DNA of 64,000 nucleotides. Origin: Nibricoccus aquaticus (GTDB lineage Bacteria; Verrucomicrobiota; Verrucomicrobiia; Opitutales; Opitutaceae). Within the stretch, counting starts at the first letter, position 1. Every line of letters begins with the position of its first letter. The notes under the pieces were generated by a model. The model did not search any database. It saw only the letters and a program-made list of their open reading frames with translations, and was not told the DNA's origin. The translations under genes were made by a program, and so were the position numbers. The stretch lies in NCBI RefSeq assembly GCF_002310495.1, contig NZ_CP023344.1, positions 3,241,501-3,305,500 of the forward strand, given 5' to 3'. Below, piece by piece: positions 52,666 through 61,886 of this stretch.

Positions 52666-53346
52666 TTACATTTCGGCCCACTGGCGGAGGAGGTTGTGGT
52701 AGACGCCGGTGAGCTGGGTGATCGAGGGGTGGCCGGGGTGATCGATGGTGAGACGCTGGATGGCGATGTCTTGCTCGAAGAGGAGGGCGCGTTTCGCGTC
52801 GTCGCGGATCATGCTTTGTATCCAGAAAAAGGAGCAGAGGCGGGTGCCGCGGGTTACCGGGGTGACGCGGTGGAGGCTGGTGCCGGGGTAGAGGATCATG
52901 TGGCCGGCGGGGAGTTTGACGGACTTGGGGCCGTAGGTGTCTTCGACAATGAGTTCGCCGCCGTCGTATTCGGAGGGTTCAGCGAAGAAGAGCGTGCAGG
53001 AGAGATCGGTGCGGAGGCGGTGGCCGGTGCCGGGGACGGTGCGGATGGAGGCGTCGATGTGGTTGCCGTAGTTTTGGCCGCCGGTGTAGCGATTGAACAT
53101 GGGCGGGAGGAAGTGCAGCGGGAGGGCTGCGGACATGAAGAGGGGATTCTGGGTGAGCGCGCGGACGATGGTTTCGCCGACCTGTTTGGCGACGGGGTGG
53201 GTCGCGGGGATTTGCATGTTGTCCTTCACCTTGACGGCCTGGTGGCCGGCGGTGGCGGCGCCGTCGGTCCAGTCGGCGGAGTCGAGGAGGCGGCTGGCGT
53301 CGGCGAGTTGCTGCGGGTTAAGGACGTTGGGAATGGCGAGGATCAT
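52666..53346 (-). CDS. PKHD-type Fe(II)/2-oxoglutarate hydroxylase (PiuC-like)
   Basis: This 226-residue dioxygenase has the His-x-Asp of [12 protein letters not shown], the distal His of [12 protein letters not shown], and a following Arg (RGTR) for 2-oxoglutarate. Proteins of this kind (PiuC/YbiX) are encoded beside catecholate-siderophore receptors; their substrate is not established. It lies 89 bp after the receptor gene and 119 bp before the PepSY gene. Iron control by Fur is likely. Confidence 0.9.
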   Translation of the reverse strand: MILAIPNVLNPQQLADASRLLDSADWTDGAATAGHQAVKVKDNMQIPATHPVAKQVGETIVRALTQNPLFMSAALPLHFLPPMFNRYTGGQNYGNHIDASIRTVPGTGHRLRTDLSCTLFFAEPSEYDGGELIVEDTYGPKSVKLPAGHMILYPGTSLHRVTPVTRGTRLCSFFWIQSMIRDDAKRALLFEQDIAIQRLTIDHPGHPSITQLTGVYHNLLRQWAEM

Positions 53347-53435
53347 GGCGGGCTTATGAAGCGGAAATGGCCGCTTCGCGCGGGAGGCGAAGCGGCCGTG
53401 AGAGAACTATGACGCCGGGGAGGGGCGTCAGGTTT

Positions 53436-55697
53436 TTAGAATTTTAGATCGGCGCTGAGGGTGTAGGAGCGGGGGGCGCCGACGTAGACGCGGCCGCCAC
53501 CGTTATTGAGGGCGCGGGCGTAGAGTTCGTCGGTGACGTTTTCCACGTTGAGGCGCAGGGTGATGTTCTTGGTGATTTCGTAGGACGCCATCAGGCTGCC
53601 GACCCAGTATTCGGGGAGGCGGGAGGCGTTGACGGCGGGGTTGGTGGTGAGCTGGCGGGCCACGGAATCGACGTACTGGATACCGCCGCCGATGACGAAG
53701 CTCGAGGGGAAGGCGTAGGTGGTCCAGAGGTTGCCGGAGTGTTTGGGCGTCCACTGGAGGTCGGCGTTGTTGGCGGTGGCGCTGAGGGGGTTGTTGTTCT
53801 GGGTGTCGAGGTAGGAGTAGCCGGCAAAGACGGCCCAGGCGGTGGTGATGTTGCCGGTGATGCCGAGTTCGAGGCCGTTGACCTCGGTGCTGCCGTAGGC
53901 GGCGGGGTCGCCGGTGGCGGCGTCGGTGGCGATGGAGACGTTTTTGTTTTTGCTCTTAAAGATGGCGGCGGTGGTGGAGAGCTTGCCCTGGAAGAAGTCC
54001 CACTTGGTGCCGAGCTCGATGATTTCGGCGCGTTGCTCCTTGGCTCCGGGGCTTTCGGCGCCGGTGTTGGTGGGCGTGCCTGCCGCGGCCGGGGAAAGGT
54101 TGTTGCTCATCGGCGGGCGGGCGGAGTTGCCGTAGGCGAGGTAGACGCTGCTGGCGGCGGTGGGCTTGTAGACGACGCCGAGTTTGCCGGAGGCGATGGT
54201 GCCGTCGCCGGATTTGTCGGTGATGCCGGAGGGGTTTGCGGTGGTGGGGGCGGCGACGTCCCAAGTGTGGGTCTCGTAGTTTTCGAGGCGGAGGCCGCCG
54301 GTGACCTGCCAGCGCTCGTTGAGCTTGGCGGTGTCGTAGAGGAAGAGGGCGGCGGTATCGACCTGGGCCTCGGCGGCGCCGTTGCGGACGGGGGAGAAGG
54401 CGGTGAGGGCGCGGTCGGGGTTGGGATTGATCGAGGTGGCGGGGGTCACGGTGCCCAGGCCGGTGAATTTTTTGGTGTAGGCCGTCTCGGTGGTGAACTC
54501 GATGCCGGTGGCGAGGGTGTGCTGGACGGAGCCGGTGGCGAATTCGGCGGAGAGGCTGGTGACGTTGGCCAGGACTTCGTTGGTGCGGAAGTTGGACTGG
54601 CGGGAGCCGTTGACCGGGGTGGTGATGACGGGGTTGGGCGGGGTGATGCTGTAGGCGCTGAAGGAGGTGTAGAGGGCTTCGCGCTCGGTGAAGCGGTAGA
54701 CGGTCTGGTTGCTCAGGCGGAGGTCGGAGCGGATGTCGTGCTCGACGCGAAGGGTGGCGGAGTCGGCGGTGACGTCGTCGAAGTCGGTGCGAAGGCCATA
54801 GAAGCTATCGGGGTCGATCTGCGAACCGAAGTCGGTGGCGATGACATCGGGAATGGCGGGAGAGGGAACGCCGAACTCGGGGAGGCGGTTTTGTTGGAAG
54901 TGTTCGTAGGCGAGGCTGACGCGGGTGGGCGTGCCGAGGCCGATGGCGAGGGAAGGAGCGATGGACCAGCGGTCGTTTTCGGCGATCTCGCGGCCGACGA
55001 CGCCGCCGTCCTGCCAGAGGGCGTTTACGCGGACGGCAGTGCCTTTGAAGGGGCTGTCGGGGAGTTGTTCGTTGACGTCGAGGGTGGCGCGGGAACGGGC
55101 GTCGGCGTCAGTTTCGTCGAAGCCGTAGCTGAGGGTGCCGCGTTGGAAGCTTTCAGCGACCGGGGTCTTGGTTTTGAGGTTGATGTAGCCGCCGGGGTTG
55201 GCGCGGCCGTTTTCGGTGGCGGGGCCTTTGGCGATTTCGACCTGCTCGATGTTGTAGGTGTCGCGGCTGTAGTTGCCGCTGTCGCGGACGCCGTCGATGA
55301 AGATGGCGTTGGAGCTATCGGCGCCGCGCATGAAGAAGCTGTCGCCGGTGGCGACGTTACCGTTTTCGCCGGCGGTGAAGGTGATGCCGGGGGTGTTGCG
55401 GAGGACGTCGGAGAGGTTGGTGGCGGCCTGTTGATTGAAAATCTCGGAGGAAATGACCGTGACGGTCTGGGGCGTGTCGACGAGGGGGGCGGTGAACTTG
55501 GGGGAGGAGATGGGTTTTTCGGTGGTGCCTTCGACGGAGAGTTTGTCGAGGTCGACGGCTTTTTCCTGCGCGAAGGCGGCGCCGGTCAGCATGAAGCTGT
55601 TGACCAGGGCGGCGATGGTAGCGGCGGGGGCCAGGCTTGTGGAGAAGCGTGGCGCGGTTTCGGTGGAAGTGGTGTTGGTGGTGATGCGGTCGGACAT
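53436..55697 (-). CDS. TonB-dependent siderophore receptor
   Basis: From ATG at 55697 this is 753 residues. A signal peptide (cleavage near AAFAQ) is followed by a TonB-box-like start, a plug domain (about 55-170, DVLRNTPGITFTAGENG) and a 22-strand barrel ending in Phe. The barrel end reads YVGAPRSYTLSADLKF. It should import ferric siderophores of the catecholate type (Fiu-like). It is the first gene of the iron cluster, and two TGAG-N7-CTCA sites upstream resemble Fur boxes. Confidence 0.92.
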   Translation of the reverse strand: MSDRITTNTTSTETAPRFSTSLAPAATIAALVNSFMLTGAAFAQEKAVDLDKLSVEGTTEKPISSPKFTAPLVDTPQTVTVISSEIFNQQAATNLSDVLRNTPGITFTAGENGNVATGDSFFMRGADSSNAIFIDGVRDSGNYSRDTYNIEQVEIAKGPATENGRANPGGYINLKTKTPVAESFQRGTLSYGFDETDADARSRATLDVNEQLPDSPFKGTAVRVNALWQDGGVVGREIAENDRWSIAPSLAIGLGTPTRVSLAYEHFQQNRLPEFGVPSPAIPDVIATDFGSQIDPDSFYGLRTDFDDVTADSATLRVEHDIRSDLRLSNQTVYRFTEREALYTSFSAYSITPPNPVITTPVNGSRQSNFRTNEVLANVTSLSAEFATGSVQHTLATGIEFTTETAYTKKFTGLGTVTPATSINPNPDRALTAFSPVRNGAAEAQVDTAALFLYDTAKLNERWQVTGGLRLENYETHTWDVAAPTTANPSGITDKSGDGTIASGKLGVVYKPTAASSVYLAYGNSARPPMSNNLSPAAAGTPTNTGAESPGAKEQRAEIIELGTKWDFFQGKLSTTAAIFKSKNKNVSIATDAATGDPAAYGSTEVNGLELGITGNITTAWAVFAGYSYLDTQNNNPLSATANNADLQWTPKHSGNLWTTYAFPSSFVIGGGIQYVDSVARQLTTNPAVNASRLPEYWVGSLMASYEITKNITLRLNVENVTDELYARALNNGGGRVYVGAPRSYTLSADLKF

Positions 55698-55910
55698 GAC
55701 GAAAAGTGGAAAATATTCCCGTCCGCCGCCGGCCTGGTGCCTGCCTCGATGAACAACAAACAATGACTTTAACTGACCTGTGAGTGAGGGGCTCCAGGGA
55801 ACGGACGGCGGCGGACGAAAAGTGAGGAAAGAGCGTGGTCGCGGATGCTTCTGGCCTGTGCGGCGTTAAGCGGAGCGACGTGGATATGGTGAAAACTGAA
55901 CGACGCGAAA

Positions 55911-55970
55911 TGAGACTGAGACGGATTCTCACGTCAATAAATTATTGAGACAAAAACTCAGTCTCAGTAA
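55911..55970. promoter_or_regulatory. Fur-like operator pair upstream of the siderophore receptor
   Basis: Two palindromic 15-bp sites of the form TGAG-N7-CTCA occur, at 55917-55931 (inner ACGGATT) and 55946-55960 (inner ACAAAAA). The outer halves TGAGACTGAG (55911-55920) and CTCAGTCTCA (55957-55966) form a larger inverted repeat. TGAG-centred palindromes of this size match the Fur-box variant TGAGAAT-N-ATTCTCA. The sites face the receptor gene on one side and aroB on the other. Confidence 0.6.
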
Positions 55971-56015
55971 AACGGTGCATTGACCCCGCTGATGGGCAGG
56001 ACTTTATGGCGCGTC

Positions 56016-57101
56016 ATGGTTGCAACCCTGACCGTAAATCTCAGTGAGCGGAGTTACCCGATCTTGTTTGGCGTCGATCTGGCGAAGCAGGTGCGGGCGA
56101 AGGTGAATGAACTCACGCAGGCGGGGCGGAAGGTCGTGGTGATCACGGATCGTCATCTGGCGCGGAAGCAGGCGGATGGGTTGCACGCGATGTTTGGCGA
56201 GGTGCCGATGCTGGTGCTGGAGCCGGGGGAGGAGACGAAGTCGCTGACGGAGTTGGGGCGGGTGCTGGATTTTTGCGCGGAGCACCGGGTGGACCGGGCG
56301 GGGGCGTTGTTTGCGGTGGGCGGCGGGGTGATCGGGGATTTGGGCGGGTTCGCGGCGGCGGCGTTTTTGCGGGGGATCGAGTTTTATCAGATCCCGACGA
56401 CGCTCCTCGCGATGGTGGACAGCTCGGTCGGGGGGAAGACGGGGATCAATTTGAAGGCGGGGAAGAATCTCGTGGGGGCGTTTCACCAGCCGCGCGGGGT
56501 GTTTGTGGCGACAGGATTACTGGCGACGCTGCCGGCGCGGGAATTTGCAGCGGGGATGGCGGAGGTGATCAAGTATGGGCTTCTTGGAGACGCGAATTTA
56601 CTGGAGCAGCTGGAGAAAAAACCGCTGACGGTGGAGAGCGAAGAGTTGGCGGCGGTGATCCATCGCTGCTGCGAGATCAAGGCTGGCGTGGTGGAGGCGG
56701 ATGAGCGCGAAACGGCGAAGGAAGGCGGGCGGGCGCTGCTCAATCTAGGGCACACGTTTGGGCATGCGATCGAGCAGGTCACGGGCTACGGCGTTTACTT
56801 GCACGGCGAGGCGGTCTCCATCGGGCTGGCAGCGGCGGCGCGGTTGTCGGCGAAGCTTGGGTACATCGGCGAGGCCGAAGTGACGCGTGTGGAGAAGGTG
56901 CTGGCGGCGCACGCGCTGCCGGTGCGGTTGCGCGCGGAGCTGCCGTTGAGCGGGCTGATGGCGGCGGCGGCGCGGGACAAGAAGGTGCGGGCCGGGATGC
57001 CGCGTTTCGTGGTCATGAAAACGCTCGGCGATGCGGCGACGCAGTCGGGGATCGAGCCGGCGCTGGTGGAGGCGTGTTTCCGCGAGGTGGGGGCGGTGTA
57101 G
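56016..57101 (+). CDS. aroB: 3-dehydroquinate synthase
   Basis: From ATG at 56016 this is 361 residues. It is the second enzyme of the shikimate pathway. It contains the NAD- and substrate-binding GGGVIGDLGGFAAAAFLRG, the DSSVGGKTGIN loop, and His in LLNLGHTFGHAIE. A TTG at 55980 would extend it by 12 residues without gain. It follows the Fur-like sites but probably has its own promoter. The following gene is 91 bp away. Confidence 0.95.
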   Translation: MVATLTVNLSERSYPILFGVDLAKQVRAKVNELTQAGRKVVVITDRHLARKQADGLHAMFGEVPMLVLEPGEETKSLTELGRVLDFCAEHRVDRAGALFAVGGGVIGDLGGFAAAAFLRGIEFYQIPTTLLAMVDSSVGGKTGINLKAGKNLVGAFHQPRGVFVATGLLATLPAREFAAGMAEVIKYGLLGDANLLEQLEKKPLTVESEELAAVIHRCCEIKAGVVEADERETAKEGGRALLNLGHTFGHAIEQVTGYGVYLHGEAVSIGLAAAARLSAKLGYIGEAEVTRVEKVLAAHALPVRLRAELPLSGLMAAAARDKKVRAGMPRFVVMKTLGDAATQSGIEPALVEACFREVGAV

Positions 57102-57192
57102 CCGGAAGATTTTCGATTGGGTGGCGCGAGTAATCGTGCGGTTGCCTGAAATCGAAAATCGAGAATCCTGAATCGAAAAGTTCCACCCAAGC

Positions 57193-57840
57193 ATGTCCGC
57201 CATCGATGAAGGTATCGTCCGCGAGTATTTTGAGCAGAACGGATTTCTGGTCCGGCAGCTGCGCAAGTACGACGTGCAGGCGCGCAAGAAGACGGGCGAC
57301 GAGGAAATCGATCTGATGGTGTACAATCCGTCGTATCAGCGCGATTCGCGGAAACCGGATTTTTTTCTCTTCTCGAACGAGCTTCCGCACATCCATCGCG
57401 CGATCGTGGTGGTGAAGGCGTGGCACACGGGGCGGTTCACACCGAAGATGTTGCAGAGCAGTCCGGAGATTTTCGGGTTTTTGCAGGACAATGTGCTGAA
57501 GGAAGTGCCGAAGCTTTTTCCGGCGGAGAGCACGGGCGCGGCGTCGGGTGAAGAGGGCGAGGCGTTGCCGACGAAGATCCTGGTGCTGCCGAGTCTGCCG
57601 ACGGCGGAGCCGTTTCGCTCGCAGAGTTTGCAGCTGCTCAAGGAGCGCGGGGTGGATGCGATCATCTCGTTTCGCGCGATGCTGCTCGATCTGATCGAGA
57701 AGATTGAGCCGAACCGGAGCTATGGGAAAAGCGACACGCTGCAGGTGATCCGGATTTTGAAGAACTACGATCTGCTCAGGGACGCGCAGCTGGATTTACC
57801 GGGCGCGGAGCGGACGGTGTCGCGCAAGCCGCGTGTGTGA
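57193..57840 (+). CDS. Hypothetical protein with degenerate nuclease-like N-terminus
   Basis: This 215-residue protein reads IDEGIVREYFEQNGFLVRQL at the start, then EEIDLMVYNPSY and a long strand AIVVVKAWHTGRF. The E-x-D ... VVK pattern faintly recalls a PD-(D/E)xK fold, but the second acid before Lys is missing. The rest (about 100-210) holds Leu-rich helices. Its place between aroB and lpxA, with normal codon use, suggests a core gene of the group, not an acquired one. Function unknown. Confidence 0.6.
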   Translation: MSAIDEGIVREYFEQNGFLVRQLRKYDVQARKKTGDEEIDLMVYNPSYQRDSRKPDFFLFSNELPHIHRAIVVVKAWHTGRFTPKMLQSSPEIFGFLQDNVLKEVPKLFPAESTGAASGEEGEALPTKILVLPSLPTAEPFRSQSLQLLKERGVDAIISFRAMLLDLIEKIEPNRSYGKSDTLQVIRILKNYDLLRDAQLDLPGAERTVSRKPRV

Positions 57841-57852
57841 TCTTCTACTTTT

Positions 57853-58614
57853 ATGATTCATCCGTCGGCCATTGTTGAAGAGGGCGCGCAGTTGGGCGCG
57901 GACTGCGAGATTCACGCTCATGCGATCATTCGGAGACATGCGATCCTGGGCGACCGTGTGGTGGTGCATCCGTTCGCGGTGATCGGGGGCGATCCGCAGT
58001 ATTTGAAGTTTGAGCGCGCGACGGAGAGTTTCGTGCGGGTGGGGAGCGGGACGGTATTGCGCGAGTATGTGACGATCAATCGCGCGATTCACGCGGGGCA
58101 GGCGACGACGGTGGGGGAGAATTGTTTTTTGATGTCGGGGGCGCATCTGGCGCATGACTGCGCGGTGGGAAATCATGTGGTACTGGCGAACAACGCGTTG
58201 CTGGCGGGGCATGTGAGCGTGGGTGATTTTGCGTTTATCGGCGGCGGGGCGGCGGCGCATCAGTTTACGCGGATCGGCGAGAGCGTGATGCTGGGCGGGC
58301 TGGCGCGGATCACGCGCGATCTGGCGCCATACACGATCGTGGCGGAGCGCGATGAGGTGTCGGGGCTGAACCTGATTGGGCTGAAGCGGCGCGGAGTTTC
58401 GCGCGAGGCGATCAGGGAGCTGAAGGAGGCGTTTCGCGCGGTGTATTCGGAAAGCGGCAACATCCGCGAACTGGCCAAGCGCGCGCTGGAGGGTGGTCAG
58501 TTTGCGACGGCGGAGGCGCGGAAGTTTCTGGAGTTTTTCACGAGCGGGAAGCGGAGTTTCGCGCGGCCGGTGCGGGTGGGGCGTGACGGTTCGGAGTCGG
58601 AGGCGGGCGAGTGA
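57853..58614 (+). CDS. lpxA: UDP-N-acetylglucosamine acyltransferase
   Basis: This 253-residue enzyme catalyses the first step of lipid A synthesis. The left-handed beta helix spans about 1-190, with the catalytic His in MSGAHLAHDCAVGNHV; hexapeptide turns are seen throughout (for example HASAIVEEGAQLGADCEIH-like start). A C-terminal helical part follows (ISREAIRELKEAFRAVY-like). The stop overlaps the pdxA start by one base. lpxD lies 16 kb away in another cluster. Confidence 0.95.
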   Translation: MIHPSAIVEEGAQLGADCEIHAHAIIRRHAILGDRVVVHPFAVIGGDPQYLKFERATESFVRVGSGTVLREYVTINRAIHAGQATTVGENCFLMSGAHLAHDCAVGNHVVLANNALLAGHVSVGDFAFIGGGAAAHQFTRIGESVMLGGLARITRDLAPYTIVAERDEVSGLNLIGLKRRGVSREAIRELKEAFRAVYSESGNIRELAKRALEGGQFATAEARKFLEFFTSGKRSFARPVRVGRDGSESEAGE

Positions 58615-59567
58615 TGGCGGCTGTGCGGATGAGTGCGAAGCTGGCATTGACGTGCGGCGATCCGGCGGGAGTGGGGCCGGAGATTATTGAGGCGTGGTTG
58701 AAGGCGCATCGGGCGGAGGCGCGGGAAGTGGCGGTGATCGGGCCGGCGCGGTGGGTGGAGTCGATTGATCTTTGCGGGGCGACGGCGGTGGCCGTGGCCG
58801 GAGATGGGGTGGATGCGGATTTTTCTGCGGTGTTAGGGCAGCCGAGTGTCGAGGGGGCGCGAGTGGCGCTGGCGGCGATGGAGCGGGCGGCGGCGGGGAC
58901 ATTGAGTGGGGAATTTTCAGGCGTGGTGACCGGGCCGGTGAGCAAGAGCTGGCTGCAGAAGGCGGGGTATGCGTTTCCGGGGCAGACGGAGTTTTTTGCG
59001 GCGAGGTGGGGAGGGGAGCCGACGATGGCGTTCTGTGGCGGGAAGCTGCGGGTGGTGTTGCTGACGTGGCATATTCCGCTGCGCGAGGTGGCGGGGCAGT
59101 TGACGGAGGCAAACATTGAGCGGGCGGTGCGAGCGGCAGATGAGCTGGCGCGGGCGGAGGGTGTGGCGGCTCCGAGGATCGGGGTGTGTGGGTTGAATCC
59201 GCACGCGGGCGAAGATGGACTGTTGGGATCGGAGGAGCGCGACGTGATTGATCCGGTGCTGGGGAGATTGCGCGGAGATTTTCCGGGGCTGTCGCGGTGC
59301 GAGGCGGGGGACACGTTGTTCGCGCGGTCGTTGCGGGGGGAGTTCGATGTGGTGATCGCGCTTTATCACGATCAGGGGCTGGCACCGCTCAAGACGGTGG
59401 ATTTTGACGAGGCGGTGAATGTGACGCTCGGGTTGCCACATGTGAGGACGAGCCCGGATCATGGGACGGCGTTTGGGATCGCGGGGAAAGGCGTGGCGAG
59501 TGCGACGAGTTTCGCGAATGCGGTGACGGTGGCGCGGCGCTTGATAAACGCGCGGGGTGGGCAATAG
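58614..59567 (+). CDS. pdxA: 4-hydroxythreonine-4-phosphate dehydrogenase
   Basis: This 317-residue enzyme of vitamin B6 synthesis has the motifs GDPAGVGPEIIEAW, VVTGPVSKSWL, the metal-binding His residues in TWHIPLREV, GLNPHAGEDG and LYHDQGLAPLK, and HVRTSPDHGTAF. The usual GHTEF loop reads GQTEFFA (Gln124), replacing a His that most members keep. It is coupled to lpxA by a one-base overlap. Whether the enzyme remains fully active is open. Confidence 0.93.
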   Translation: MAAVRMSAKLALTCGDPAGVGPEIIEAWLKAHRAEAREVAVIGPARWVESIDLCGATAVAVAGDGVDADFSAVLGQPSVEGARVALAAMERAAAGTLSGEFSGVVTGPVSKSWLQKAGYAFPGQTEFFAARWGGEPTMAFCGGKLRVVLLTWHIPLREVAGQLTEANIERAVRAADELARAEGVAAPRIGVCGLNPHAGEDGLLGSEERDVIDPVLGRLRGDFPGLSRCEAGDTLFARSLRGEFDVVIALYHDQGLAPLKTVDFDEAVNVTLGLPHVRTSPDHGTAFGIAGKGVASATSFANAVTVARRLINARGGQ

Positions 59568-59587
59568 TGCGCGATCCTTCCTTTTCC

Positions 59588-59998
59588 ATGTCTGCCGAAT
59601 CGAGTGTTTCCGTGTCCACGAATGTCTCCGCCGCGCCTGCGGTTGCGGCGGTGGTGTTGCGTGAAGGAAACGAGAATTTAGTGAAGTTGACCGAGCCGGC
59701 GGGGACCAAGGTCAATGCGTTGATCGCGCGGGAGAAGCAGGGGGATTATCTGCGGATCGCGATCACGGGCGGCGGCTGTAACGGGCTCAGTTACAAGATG
59801 CGCTTCACCGGCGATACCAAGAAGGGTGACATCCTTGTGCGAACAGGCGGGGCGAACGTGTTGGTCGATGCTAAGACGGCGCTCTATCTGAAGGGCACGG
59901 TGCTGGACTACTCGAACAAGATGGTTGGCGGGGGGTTCAAGTTCGCCAATCCCAATGCCAAGGCGAGCTGCTCGTGTGGCGAGAGCTTCAGTGTGTGA
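59588..59998 (+). CDS. erpA: A-type iron-sulfur carrier (IscA/ErpA-like)
   Basis: From ATG at 59588 this is 136 residues, including a Ser/Ala-rich leader of about 30 residues. The three ligand cysteines are present: Cys of GGGCNGLSYKM, and the CSC pair of ASCSCGESF near the end. It passes Fe-S clusters to target proteins. It starts 20 bp after pdxA. The long leader is unusual for the family; a shorter product from an internal start is possible. Confidence 0.88.
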   Translation: MSAESSVSVSTNVSAAPAVAAVVLREGNENLVKLTEPAGTKVNALIAREKQGDYLRIAITGGGCNGLSYKMRFTGDTKKGDILVRTGGANVLVDAKTALYLKGTVLDYSNKMVGGGFKFANPNAKASCSCGESFSV

Positions 59999-60079
59999 GC
60001 GTTGGGCAAAGTTAATTGTTGTCAGCCCGGCTGTGCCCGGTGAAAAGACAGCGACTTCGAAATCACCCAGAACTTATTG

Positions 60080-60763
60080 ATGGCAACCTCGTTTCCCTCC
60101 TCTGGCGGCAGTGGCCGCCCCGGTCAGTATCAGCGTCGTACAAACAACGACCCCTTTGCGGCGATTCGTCGCAATCATCGCATCAAGGTCCCGCAGATCC
60201 GCGTGATCAGCCCTGAAGGCAAACAGCTCGGCATCCTCGCCACTGATAAGGCGCTGGCGCTGGCGATTCAGGTCGGGCTCGACCTCGTGGAAGTTGCGCC
60301 GAACGCGACGCCGCCGGTGTGCCGCATCATGGATTTCGGCAAGTACGTGTACGAGGAGCAGAAGAAGGTTTCCCACGCGAAGGTGACGGCGAGCAAGATC
60401 AAGGAGATCGAGTTCTCGGCGCGTATCGCGGAGAACGATTTTCATACGAAGATCCGCCACGCGGAAGAATTCCTGAATCATGGCGCGAAGGTGAAGCTGC
60501 GCCTGAAGTTCCGCGGTCGCGAGATGGCGCATACGGAGATCGGCTTCGGCGTGATCACGAAGGCGCTGTCGGAGCTCGACGGCATGGGGCATCCGGATTC
60601 GCCGCCAAAGCTGATGGGCAAGCAGATCAACGTGATGTTGACGCCGCTGCCTACGAACAAGCGTAAGCCGAAGTACCTCAAGGAAGGCGAAGTCACTCAC
60701 GACGTTCCGTCGAAGCCAGGTGACGACGACGAGGACGACGATCACTCCGGGGCGAAAGCCTGA
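60080..60763 (+). CDS. infC: Translation initiation factor IF-3
   Basis: From ATG at 60080 this is 227 residues. The N-terminal domain (about 30-95, IRRNHRIKVPQIRVISPEGK and LDLVEVAPNATPPVCRIMDF) is followed by a linker helix. The C-terminal domain follows (about 105-195, KEIEFSARIAENDFHTKIRH). It prevents subunit joining and checks the start codon. The tail is acidic (DDDEDDDHS). Unlike many bacteria, the start is ATG, with TTG just before, and not the autoregulatory AUU. The ribosomal genes rpmI and rplT do not follow. Confidence 0.94.
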   Translation: MATSFPSSGGSGRPGQYQRRTNNDPFAAIRRNHRIKVPQIRVISPEGKQLGILATDKALALAIQVGLDLVEVAPNATPPVCRIMDFGKYVYEEQKKVSHAKVTASKIKEIEFSARIAENDFHTKIRHAEEFLNHGAKVKLRLKFRGREMAHTEIGFGVITKALSELDGMGHPDSPPKLMGKQINVMLTPLPTNKRKPKYLKEGEVTHDVPSKPGDDDEDDDHSGAKA

Positions 60764-60773
60764 GGACGCGGGT

Positions 60774-61847
60774 GTGTGGTGGCCTGCCTATAAAAAACTG
60801 CGGACGCTGGTCGCGATAGGCGGGCTGCTCGCGGTTTTGGGCGGGCAGGAGGTTTATGCGATCGCCCGGAGCACGCCCTCGCGGCCTGCGGCGGGCGGGG
60901 CGAGTGCGAGCAGCGCGGCGGGAGTCGTGAAGCTGGGCGGGATCGACTACGTGGATGCCGCGGCTTTCGGGAAGAAGGCCGGGCTGAAGGCGGTCTGGAT
61001 AAAAGCGGGCGAGCGGCTTTCGCTGCGGAGTGACACGACACGGGTGGATCTTGAGGTCGATTCGCGCGAGGTGATGGTGAATGGTGTGCGGGTTTTCATG
61101 GGCGAGGGGGCGCGGCTCCATAAAAAAACGGTGCGTATCAGTAAGATCGATGCGGAGCGGTTGCTCCTGCCGATCGTGCGGCCGGCGAGTGTGACGGCGG
61201 CGGTGCCGCAGCTGCGGGTGATCGCGCTGGATGCGGGACACGGCGGTCGCGATCCGGGCAAGGAGAACAAGAAGCTGCGTGTGAATGAAAAGACTTTCAC
61301 GCTCGATGTGGTGAAGCGTGCGGAGAAGTTACTCACGCAGCAGGGGTACAAGGTGGTGCTGACCCGGAAGAGTGACACTTACGCCGAGCTGGGTGACCGG
61401 CCGGCGGCGGCGGCGCGGGCGGGGGCGGATTTATTTATCAGCGTTCACTTCAACGCGGTAGCGGCGAATGTGGAGCGGGTGTCGGGGACGGAGACGTACA
61501 CGATGACGCCGCAGTACCAGCGTTCGGCGAGTGACAGCACCCGGGACTCGATGGATGCGATCGCGAATCCGGGGAACGTGAACGATCACTGGAATGCGCT
61601 GCTGGGATATCACATGCAGCGGGCGATGCTGGCGGATTTGAAGACGTCGGATCGCGGATTGAAGCGTGGGCGGCTGGCGGTGTTGCGGCTGGCGACTTGC
61701 CCGGCGGTGCTGGTGGAGGCGGGATTTTTATCGAACACGTCGGAGGCGAAAAAAATCGCGACGGCGGAGTACCGGCAGAAAATTGCCGATGCTATCGCGG
61801 ATGGCGTGAAGGCTTATGCGGCTGCGCTGGCGACGGCGCGGAAGTGA
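60774..61847 (+). CDS. N-acetylmuramoyl-L-alanine amidase, copy 1
   Basis: From GTG at 60774 (GAGG just upstream) this is 357 residues; an earlier start would overlap infC. A membrane or signal helix is at about 10-30 (LRTLVAIGGLLAVLGG). A short AMIN-like domain (about 45-135) precedes the zinc amidase (Amidase_3, about 145-350) with DAGHGGRDPG, Glu of KTFTLDV region, SVHFNAV and the catalytic Glu of VLVEAGFLSNT. It cuts the peptide from peptidoglycan glycan. A related gene follows 40 bp later. Confidence 0.92.
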   Translation: MWWPAYKKLRTLVAIGGLLAVLGGQEVYAIARSTPSRPAAGGASASSAAGVVKLGGIDYVDAAAFGKKAGLKAVWIKAGERLSLRSDTTRVDLEVDSREVMVNGVRVFMGEGARLHKKTVRISKIDAERLLLPIVRPASVTAAVPQLRVIALDAGHGGRDPGKENKKLRVNEKTFTLDVVKRAEKLLTQQGYKVVLTRKSDTYAELGDRPAAAARAGADLFISVHFNAVAANVERVSGTETYTMTPQYQRSASDSTRDSMDAIANPGNVNDHWNALLGYHMQRAMLADLKTSDRGLKRGRLAVLRLATCPAVLVEAGFLSNTSEAKKIATAEYRQKIADAIADGVKAYAAALATARK

Positions 61848-61886
61848 ACACGCCCTGAGCGCGGACGAATTTTTATCTCTTACCCC

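Noticed and set aside
53739-55766. Long open frame on the plus strand rich in Gly, Ala, Val and Glu
   Set aside because: It is fully antisense to the siderophore receptor, whose motifs are clear. Such frames arise from the GC-rich third positions.
55980-56015. Upstream TTG start for aroB
   Set aside because: The extra 12 residues carry no family similarity, and the ATG at 56016 gives the normal N-terminus.
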